Positions 7,422 to 12,860 of a stretch of 12,860 nucleotides of DNA are shown here, one piece after another. The notes beneath the pieces are model-generated. The model had not been told where the DNA came from. It did no database searches and was given only the letters and a program-made list of their open reading frames with translations. The translations under genes were made by a program, and so were the position numbers. Within the stretch, counting starts at the first letter, position 1. Each line of letters begins with the position of its first letter. The stretch lies in NCBI GenBank assembly GCA_964613095.1, contig CAZTFX010000063.1:1-12860 (forward strand), in the 5' to 3' direction. The stretch comes from RGIG4576 sp964613095 (GTDB taxonomy: Bacteria; Bacteroidota; Bacteroidia; Bacteroidales; Muribaculaceae).

Positions 7422-7448
7422 TATTTTCAAGCATAATTGCTAAAATAT
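7421..7448 (+). terminator. Weak AT-rich hairpin after the LRR gene; rest of the gap is empty
   Basis: ATATTTT (7421-7427) pairs with AAAATAT (7442-7448). An inner AGCA/TGCT helix (7430-7433 with 7438-7441, offset by a 2-base bulge) sits around a small loop directly after the stop codon. There is no T-tract after it, so termination here is uncertain. The remaining DNA to 7687, between the convergent ends, shows no gene I can support and no recognisable element. Confidence 0.3.
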
Positions 7449-7687
7449 CTATCTCTGCCGAAATTGTGGTATTGGTTGATTCTTTTATCAAAATGTTGCT
7501 ATCGTGAACAATTCTTATGTTGTCATTGTTTTAATTGGAGTGTGACAAAATGGCAAAGTGTGTTGTTTGGTTAATGTTAGAGAGTTTGATTCACAGGGTA
7601 TTTTATACAATTGACCTACCACTTATTAAGTTTTTTTCAAAACTCCATATTCGTTTTCTGTAATAGGAATGGTTAACTGTCGGATAT

Positions 7688-8590
7688 TTATAGTGAATAA
7701 TTCATGCCAATACACAAAGCGAACGAAGGTTTATATGTGTAGGCTCCATCACTGCCAAACATATTTTCCCAAAAAGATTTGAAAGAACGGTCCATCACTT
7801 TCACTTTATGATAATAAATGAATCCTGCATCCGCTTTCATAGATAGTTTTTTTGTCAACTGACACGAACCTCCCAATGTTGCTTTGAAGAGACTGTTTAT
7901 GTAAACTCTGTTTTCCCCATCCTTTTTTACAACAGCAGAGAATGCCTGCGCCTCGAATGGAGAGAATGTCAGCCTAACTTTGGGGTTGAGTTGGGTGGAA
8001 ATTCTAAATTCAGGTCTTCCTTGCATATTCAGTTCATAGCAGAATTTACCATTCTTCTTCCAAGTAATGAAAGGCAACGGGATACAGACAGGTTCACCAT
8101 AGGCTGTTGTAACCACCATGCCAGCACCCACATTTAGGGCATTGTTCACTTTATATAAAAATATAGCTCCGGCAGTCAAAGCGACACTGTTTATTCGGAT
8201 ATAATCCGCCATTGCACTGAGACTTACCCCTGTGGTGGCTATCATGTTCCACCGGGACGCAATGGTTCGCACATGTGTCAGCATTACACCGGCATTGATG
8301 ATGTCATCAGGATTGATTGGTCTGGTACATCCTTCGTCATCAAAGGAGGCATACTTTCCTGTAAATGTTGCCGACCATGAACGGATACGGTGCAAAGAGT
8401 CTATTTGCGTTGATATGGGAAGCGTATAACTTCCTGATACATATTGTATGTCACCCTTGCCCACTTTGCTTCCATCTTCGTTCTCTATATTGCTGGTAAA
8501 GATGTTTCCGTATTCGAAGTGTTGGGCAAAGAGTGGAAGAGGGCAGGCCAAAAAGCCCAACATAATTATCTTTAAGACGGTTCTATACAT
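7688..8590 (-). CDS. Outer-membrane beta-barrel-like protein, fourth gene of the pump operon
   Basis: From the ATG at 8590 this is a 300-residue protein with a signal peptide (MYRTVLKIIMLGFLAC to LPLFA, cut before QHFEYG). The mature part alternates short amphipathic strands with Gly/Asn turns and ends in FALCIGMNYSL, as expected of a small outer-membrane barrel. The pattern (NAGVMLTHVRTIASRW, then NVGAGMVVTTAYGEP, then PFITWKKNGK) reminds me of the DUF6268 outer-membrane family; that assignment is from memory and tentative. Its ATG lies inside the 3' end of the MFS gene (overlap ATGTATAG, 8583-8590), so the two are translationally coupled and the protein probably works with the pump. I rejected the longer frame starting at 8635 because the signal peptide would then be internal. 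The biochemical role is unknown. Confidence 0.85.
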   Translation of the reverse strand: MYRTVLKIIMLGFLACPLPLFAQHFEYGNIFTSNIENEDGSKVGKGDIQYVSGSYTLPISTQIDSLHRIRSWSATFTGKYASFDDEGCTRPINPDDIINAGVMLTHVRTIASRWNMIATTGVSLSAMADYIRINSVALTAGAIFLYKVNNALNVGAGMVVTTAYGEPVCIPLPFITWKKNGKFCYELNMQGRPEFRISTQLNPKVRLTFSPFEAQAFSAVVKKDGENRVYINSLFKATLGGSCQLTKKLSMKADAGFIYYHKVKVMDRSFKSFWENMFGSDGAYTYKPSFALCIGMNYSL

Positions 8591-10241
8591 GTTTTTTAGG
8601 TCTATTATAAGGAAACAAAAGGACAAAAAACACACATCCGATTCCTAACCAAATAGTCCAGCCTGAAATTTCTTTTAGAGTAACTAGTGTGGCTTGTATT
8701 TGAATATTGCCCTTTGAGGATAGCGAAGCAATCTGTGTCGCTTCATCGCTGCTCTTTCCCTGCATCATCAAGCCCATACGAGTGCGATTGAATGTGGAAG
8801 CAACTTCAGAAGTGACATCACTTTCCACTGCAAATCGTTCAACATAATATTGTGTACGATGATAGATGGCATTGGAGTATGCCGAAGCTCCTGTAACAGG
8901 TCCCAGCACCGTTCGAAAAGCCAACATTAGAAAAATCCATGTGCCGATTTGGCGGTCGGCATCCTGAAGTTTGAGAATTCCATAGTAACCGCAAAAGGCA
9001 TAGAGCATAAACATTCCCATAGTACGTAATACGGTGGGGAGATAAACTTGTGAAAACTCAATCATTGTTTGGAATCTAAAATATAGTAGCACAGATGAAA
9101 TGGTAATCAAGAAGAATGCTACAGCACAAATCCATCGAGCATGAAACCTTCTCTTAATCATGAATACATTAGTTATTGTACCCAAGATGATGCCCAGAAA
9201 CTGCCACTTGGCAATACCTGCAGATTGGATGGTATCAAGTTTCAGCCCCAACCCCATGATACCGCTAACAAGCGCCGAACAGGATGCAAGGAACATGGCA
9301 AAAAAGAAACCTATCACCGCAAAAACTACACCACGCCTTTTTAAGACACTGAAATCTATCAGGCGAGATTTAGCCCCAACTTGTTGGAGTATAAAGAGGC
9401 CCAACGAAAGGACTCCTACGCAACCAGCAATAGAGATACGAACATCGTCAAACCAATCGTAGGTCTTGCCATAAGTGAGTATATAGGAGAGGGTGATGAA
9501 CACCAAAGCGCACGGTATGGCCTGACTGATGGGTGGCAATACCAATGAGATCCGTCTTGCCCGTTCTCTTCCTGGTGCTAGTAGCACCAATACAAGCAAC
9601 ATGGCGATAATTGCCATCCCCATTACTGCCAAATAGGAGTATTGCCAACGATAGTAGTATGCAACATAACTAATGGCATAATTTCCCAACTGACCTATTG
9701 ACAGAAAGAGCATATAAATTAAATTCATGGAGCCTCCTCTGTTATGGTTCATTTCTGTCACTTGTTCACGCGATAATTCTTTAGGGGGCGTAAGTATACA
9801 CCCGATATTGACTCCCATTACTCCCTCAGCGAGACTGAAGATGACAGATAGAATGACAACAATTCTAATGAATCCCATCAGAAAATTACAGAACGTAATC
9901 AAGGCTATTGACTCTGTTAGCGCACAAATTCCACTCAATGCCATCAGTAAGAAAAAACCACAGAGCAACATATCTCGAAAGCGGTAAGTCCTTACAATAT
10001 GAAAGACAAACGGACCGCCAACCATCAAGCCACATGATGCAGCAAAGTTTGCAAACATAATGTGTTCGGAGAGAATACCCATGCCCGACGACATTTCTGT
10101 TATATTGTTGCTATATGCTCCGCTAATTAGCGTGGCTGGTATAAAGAGCAACACCAACCCCAACATGCCCAACCAAGTTGGTACCCAATCATTGAATAGA
10201 GGCGGATTATTCTTTATAAGACAAGAATCGGGAAATTTCAT
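8583..10241 (-). CDS. MFS drug:proton antiporter-like permease (divergent EmrB/QacA, DHA2-like)
   Basis: This 552-residue inner-membrane protein has about 14 predicted helices. The length and the long loop before the final helix (about 455-525) match EmrB-type permeases, and it sits next to EmrA- and TolC-type genes. It would be the energised subunit of a tripartite pump, driven by the proton gradient. Several family signatures are weak. The loop after helix 2 reads GGPFVFHIVRTYRFRD (75-90) instead of the usual GxLaDRxGRR. The helix-5 region has SIGQLGNYAIS (181-191) instead of GPxLGG. There is also a hydrophilic stretch of about 30 residues (about 140-172, including PPKELSREQVTEMNHNRGG) before helix 5. 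It therefore belongs to a divergent branch and its substrate cannot be predicted. It begins 10 bp after the adaptor gene. Confidence 0.88.
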   Translation of the reverse strand: MKFPDSCLIKNNPPLFNDWVPTWLGMLGLVLLFIPATLISGAYSNNITEMSSGMGILSEHIMFANFAASCGLMVGGPFVFHIVRTYRFRDMLLCGFFLLMALSGICALTESIALITFCNFLMGFIRIVVILSVIFSLAEGVMGVNIGCILTPPKELSREQVTEMNHNRGGSMNLIYMLFLSIGQLGNYAISYVAYYYRWQYSYLAVMGMAIIAMLLVLVLLAPGRERARRISLVLPPISQAIPCALVFITLSYILTYGKTYDWFDDVRISIAGCVGVLSLGLFILQQVGAKSRLIDFSVLKRRGVVFAVIGFFFAMFLASCSALVSGIMGLGLKLDTIQSAGIAKWQFLGIILGTITNVFMIKRRFHARWICAVAFFLITISSVLLYFRFQTMIEFSQVYLPTVLRTMGMFMLYAFCGYYGILKLQDADRQIGTWIFLMLAFRTVLGPVTGASAYSNAIYHRTQYYVERFAVESDVTSEVASTFNRTRMGLMMQGKSSDEATQIASLSSKGNIQIQATLVTLKEISGWTIWLGIGCVFFVLLFPYNRPKKHV

Positions 10242-10251
10242 CTTATGCAGA

Positions 10252-11286
10252 TTATTCGGTTTCTACTACAGCCATCATACCTGCGGCCAGTTTACTATTA
10301 TCCTCTTTGGATAATCCTACAAAATCAATACGGACAGGAATGCGTTGTTGTATCTTCACGAAGTTACCGGCTGAATTGTCGGTCGGTACCAACGAATACT
10401 TCGCACCTGTAGCCGCTGATATGTGTGTAATCACACCCTTAAATTCATCATCCGGCCAAGCATCAATAGTGATATTGACTTTTTGACCAATAGAGAGATT
10501 CTTGATTTGTGTCTCCTTATAATTAGCAATAATCCATTTCTGCTCATCGGGAATAATGTTGGTAATGGCTTGACCGGCACTAACTAACTGACCGACTTCC
10601 AATACCCGACGACCGAGCCAACCGTCGCAAGGAGCTGTTACAATGGTATATGAAAGATTCAGTTGGGCCATTTCTACTGCACTTTTAGCCCGCAAAATGC
10701 TAGCTTCTACACTCTCTTGTTTATTCACAACTTCTGTTACCGATGAGTTCGCTGTACGTTTCTGTTGTCTGACAGACTCTAATTTTGCTTCCAAAGCGAT
10801 AAGTTCGGTCTCGATCTGTTCCAATTGTATAGGAGTTGCCGCATTACGTTTTACCAAATTCTCAAAACGGCTCTTATCTTTGCGCAGTTTGTTTATGCGT
10901 GCTTCGAGTTCATTAATCGATGAGTTATAGACCAAAACACTGTTTTCAGTACGGTCAAGAGTTGCACCAATTACATTCTTGCCCGCATTTGCATCTTTTA
11001 ATGCAGCTTCGGCTTCCATTAAGCGAATTTTGTGTTCGCGATTATCTATTATTAGCAATGTATCACCTTTATGTACATACTGATGTTCCGTGAATCGAAT
11101 CTCACTGATATATCCTGAAGCTCTTACGTTGATAGATGATATGTATTGTTCGACCTGAGCATCATCAGTTGTCGTTGAATCATCAAAACTAAAAAATATG
11201 AAGGCAATCCACACCAACCCAATACCCAAACATAAAATCCCAACAATTGTGAGAATCTTATTAGATTTGTTCTTTTTCTGTTCCAT
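10252..11286 (-). CDS. Periplasmic adaptor (membrane fusion protein), HlyD/EmrA family
   Basis: This 344-residue protein links the inner-membrane permease to the TolC channel. It has a short cytoplasmic Lys-rich tail, one membrane anchor at about 11-33, and the TDDAQVE motif just outside the membrane that is typical of EmrA. A split biotinyl-lipoyl-like domain (53-83, with VRASGYISEI and VHKGDTLLIID; second half 213-245, with TAPCDGWLGRRVLEVGQ) flanks a coiled-coil hairpin at about 85-210. A beta-barrel region includes IIANYKETQI and the late motif VPTDNSAGNFVKIQQRIPVRI, split here as VPTDNSAGNF and VKIQQRIPVRI, which is diagnostic of EmrA-type adaptors. It lies 32 bp after tolC and 10 bp before the MFS gene in the same operon. 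Confidence 0.93.
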   Translation of the reverse strand: MEQKKNKSNKILTIVGILCLGIGLVWIAFIFFSFDDSTTTDDAQVEQYISSINVRASGYISEIRFTEHQYVHKGDTLLIIDNREHKIRLMEAEAALKDANAGKNVIGATLDRTENSVLVYNSSINELEARINKLRKDKSRFENLVKRNAATPIQLEQIETELIALEAKLESVRQQKRTANSSVTEVVNKQESVEASILRAKSAVEMAQLNLSYTIVTAPCDGWLGRRVLEVGQLVSAGQAITNIIPDEQKWIIANYKETQIKNLSIGQKVNITIDAWPDDEFKGVITHISAATGAKYSLVPTDNSAGNFVKIQQRIPVRIDFVGLSKEDNSKLAAGMMAVVETE

Positions 11287-11318
11287 TATCTATTATTTAA
11301 TATTTATTCTTTATTGTT

Positions 11319-12683
11319 CTAATCTGTTATGTGATTAAGCTGACCTGTAAGTTTAAGAAGAGAAAGTTCTGATACCATATATTTATAGAGTGCAGATATA
11401 TAACCATTCTGTGCTTCAGTCATCCGCATTTCATCTTGTAATAAATCACTCATTGATGCAACACCCTCTTTATATTGCTCAGTAGTTACCAAATAAACAT
11501 TTTCCGCTAAGCGGAAATTCTTTTGTTGACGTTCTGCATTACGGACATTGCTATACCAATCATTTAACAGGTTGCAATATTGTGTTTGAAGGTTTTTTTC
11601 TGTATTTTCAATCGTAGTTTGTATTTGCGCCAGCTGAACCTTGATTTTTCTAGTCTTGTTTCTTTTTGCAATACCATCAAATATAGGGACTTTCAATTGC
11701 AATCCCCAATAGGTGTGGTTATACCATTTATTGGATGGATGTGAATGAAAGTAATTCTTGAATTTGTCTGTATATGCTGTCCAAGAAGTACTTCCTACTA
11801 ATGATAAACTAGGTAGGTATTCTTGAGACACTATCTTCCGTTGTTTCTCTATTACATCCAATTGCATATCCAATAGTTGTAACTCGTAAAGATTGTGAGA
11901 TATTCCTATATGTAGGTGTGTTGATTCTGAATCTATTTGAGTGTCAAGTGCTGACAGACATATAGGTGTTTCGGGAGACCAATCCAACATATAACGCAAC
12001 AGATTCAATTGTTGCTTATAGGCAAGTCGAGCATTGGTAAGTTGTGTGTGAAGGTTCTCCAGATTGATACATACACGTTGCACATCTACTTGTAAGGCCA
12101 TGTCATTGTCGTAAAAAGCAATAGTAATGTTTTTCAACCTTTCTAAGCGGGCAATATTGGTTTCTATTAATTGTGCCTGCTTGAATGTGGTTTGAGCCAG
12201 ATAATATAGCTTGGCAGCTTCCACTGTTAAATCCTCTTTAGCCTTTTCGTATGAAACTTTACTAATATCGGATAATTTTTTTGCCAATTGAATACTAGTG
12301 TAAAGTGTCTGGTTGTATATAGGCATCACTAATTGGAAGCCTCCTGTTGTTTGAAACTCTAACCCTTTGTTAACCATATAAGGAATATCGACACCTAGCA
12401 TTGTACTGATACCTGAGCCATCGCTTACGGATGTCGCAGGTTCTACATTGTGTGTGAAATTGGCAAAAGCCTGGATAGTTGGTAGTAGGCGATTACGGTT
12501 CTCGGATAATCCGACTTGTGCAATTTGTACATCCTTTTGCTTGTTTTTGAGAGATAGATTGTTTTCTATGCAAACCTCTATGCATCGCCGTAGTGTCAGT
12601 GTGTCATTTTGTGCCATACAATTACTTCCCATCATGAGAAACAATATGGCCAATAATCTGTTTAATTTCATATTACAATTCAT
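11319..12683 (-). CDS. TolC-family outer membrane efflux channel
   Basis: This is the outer-membrane exit duct of the pump, forming a trimeric barrel with a periplasmic alpha-helical tunnel. The 454 residues start with a signal peptide (MKLNRLLAILFLMMGS to CMA, cut before QNDTLTL) and then LRRCIEVCIENNLSLK, the usual first helix of the outer membrane efflux protein domain. Two such repeats follow, with SENRNRLLPTIQAFANF in the first and SQEYLPSLSLVGSTSW and LKVPIFDGIAKRNKTR in the second, separated by long helical heptad-rich stretches. In-frame ATGs lie at 12683 and 12671. The second gives the tidier signal peptide (MKLNRLL), but I keep the longer start because neither has a ribosome-binding site. 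It is the first gene of the leftward operon. Lipoprotein processing is unlikely: Cys22 has no lipobox. Confidence 0.93.
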   Translation of the reverse strand: MNCNMKLNRLLAILFLMMGSNCMAQNDTLTLRRCIEVCIENNLSLKNKQKDVQIAQVGLSENRNRLLPTIQAFANFTHNVEPATSVSDGSGISTMLGVDIPYMVNKGLEFQTTGGFQLVMPIYNQTLYTSIQLAKKLSDISKVSYEKAKEDLTVEAAKLYYLAQTTFKQAQLIETNIARLERLKNITIAFYDNDMALQVDVQRVCINLENLHTQLTNARLAYKQQLNLLRYMLDWSPETPICLSALDTQIDSESTHLHIGISHNLYELQLLDMQLDVIEKQRKIVSQEYLPSLSLVGSTSWTAYTDKFKNYFHSHPSNKWYNHTYWGLQLKVPIFDGIAKRNKTRKIKVQLAQIQTTIENTEKNLQTQYCNLLNDWYSNVRNAERQQKNFRLAENVYLVTTEQYKEGVASMSDLLQDEMRMTEAQNGYISALYKYMVSELSLLKLTGQLNHITD

Positions 12684-12699
12684 CTTTTAATTCGATTTG

Positions 12700-12731
12700 C
12701 AAAGTTTGTTATCTTTGCTTAGGATAATCAA
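12700..12731 (-). promoter_or_regulatory. Possible promoter of the tolC-adaptor-MFS-barrel operon
   Basis: On the - strand, TTG at 12731-12729, 21 bases, then AAACTTTG at 12707-12700 partly fits the TTTG / TAnnTTTG pattern (the first T of the -7 box is A). The leader would be about 10-20 bases. The -33 part lies inside a perfect dyad, suggesting control by a bound regulator. Confidence 0.32.
12710..12717 (+). promoter_or_regulatory. -7-like TATCTTTG pointing rightward, away from tolC
   Basis: An exact TAnnTTTG match followed by C lies on the + strand, 2 bases from the tolC -7 candidate on the opposite strand. No TTG-type -33 box is seen at the right distance. If active it would drive something beyond the right edge, such as a divergent regulator. 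Confidence 0.28.
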
Positions 12732-12753
12732 TTATCCCGTATCTGATTGATAC
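12722..12753. promoter_or_regulatory. Two adjacent dyads, possible operator(s) of the pump operon
   Basis: GGATAAT-CA-ATTATCC (12722-12737) is a perfect 7-bp dyad with a 2-base spacer. GTATC-TGATT-GATAC (12739-12753) is a perfect 5-bp dyad with a 5-base spacer. They follow each other directly, and the first covers the putative tolC -33 box. Size and symmetry suit a dimeric repressor or activator, but which protein binds is not visible. Confidence 0.3.
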
Positions 12754-12860
12754 ACAAATAGCGAATGCTACGGTAGATGGTTGTTGGTAACGATTTGGCG
12801 ACTTCGAGATTGCACCAATCTTCTGCATTCTACTTTGTCAAACAACTCTGATACAAAAGT
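12728..12860 (-). pseudogene. Coding-like remnant or gene end running in from the right edge
   Basis: On the - strand, one frame from about 12859 reads LLYQSCLTK, a TAG, then NAEDWCNLEVAKSLP and TTIYRSIRYLCINQIRDN, ending at TGA (12728-12730). It looks protein-like on both sides of the TAG. A second frame is open from 12860 to the TAG at 12768-12770 (TFVSELFDKVECRRLVQ and onward). Either could be the 3' end of a neighbouring gene or a decayed element. I cannot identify a family from so little sequence. Confidence 0.18.

Noticed and set aside
7628..7644. GTTTT...AAAAC hairpin as a terminator for the leftward operon
   Set aside because: The stem is only about 5 A-T-rich pairs with no clear U-tract in the leftward direction, too weak to call.
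7550..7663. 37-codon open frame in the gap after the LRR gene (MAKCVVWLMLESL...)
   Set aside because: It is short, has no ribosome-binding site or promoter element and matches nothing I know. Random frames of this size are expected in AT-rich DNA.
8591..8635. Longer start for the barrel-like protein at 8635
   Set aside because: It would put 15 hydrophobic residues before an otherwise normal signal peptide and lengthen the overlap with the MFS gene. The ATG at 8590 gives the common short coupling overlap.
9160..9462. + strand open frame inside the MFS gene (100 codons), and similar ones at 9727-9987, 10060-10314 and 10643-10930
   Set aside because: All are opposite well-supported operon genes, with low-complexity or Pro/Thr/Lys-rich translations and no supporting signals.
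12618..12683. TolC-like protein as a lipoprotein (Cys near the end of the signal peptide)
   Set aside because: The residues before Cys22 are GSN, not a lipobox (L-A/S-G/A-C). A normal signal peptidase site after CMA fits better.

Overview
The window looks like a Bacteroidales chromosome segment (gut Bacteroides/Muribaculaceae-like). The grounds are TAnnTTTG-type promoter elements (TACCTTTG, TATCTTTG), starts mostly without Shine-Dalgarno sequences, a BspA-type leucine-rich-repeat protein with a C-terminal tail like those of secreted Bacteroidetes proteins, and an acidic single-pass membrane protein of a Bacteroidetes type. No rRNA, tRNA, CRISPR array or intact insertion sequence was seen.

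Left part (1-6147), mainly housekeeping. A 5'-truncated + strand gene of unknown function ends at a strong bidirectional terminator. That terminator also ends a leftward two-gene unit: a flippase-like (LPG synthase TM/UPF0104) membrane protein followed by a small acidic membrane-anchored protein. This unit diverges from a rightward unit, rsmA-mgtE-alpha/beta hydrolase, whose genes are 5 bp apart or translationally coupled. The two promoters interlock at 2459-2503.

Middle (6148-7687). A secreted LRR_5/BspA-like protein with about eight 23-residue repeats stands alone. It is followed by 266 bp of non-coding DNA holding an AT-rich hairpin and no supported gene.

Right part (7688-12683). A leftward four-gene operon encodes a tripartite export pump: a TolC-type outer membrane channel, an EmrA/HlyD-type adaptor, and a divergent EmrB/QacA-like MFS transporter. 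The fourth gene, overlapping the MFS gene by 8 bp, encodes a secreted outer-membrane beta-barrel-like protein. Together they would span both membranes to export small hydrophobic or amphipathic compounds; the role of the fourth gene is unknown. Upstream (12690-12860) are possible divergent promoter elements, two dyads that could be operators, and a short coding-like remnant running off the window.

I did not find a clearly new defence or mobile system. The least explained items are the fourth gene of the pump operon with its unusual MFS partner, the dyad-rich control region upstream of tolC, the interlocked rsmA/flippase promoters, and the conserved-looking motif in the first gene.
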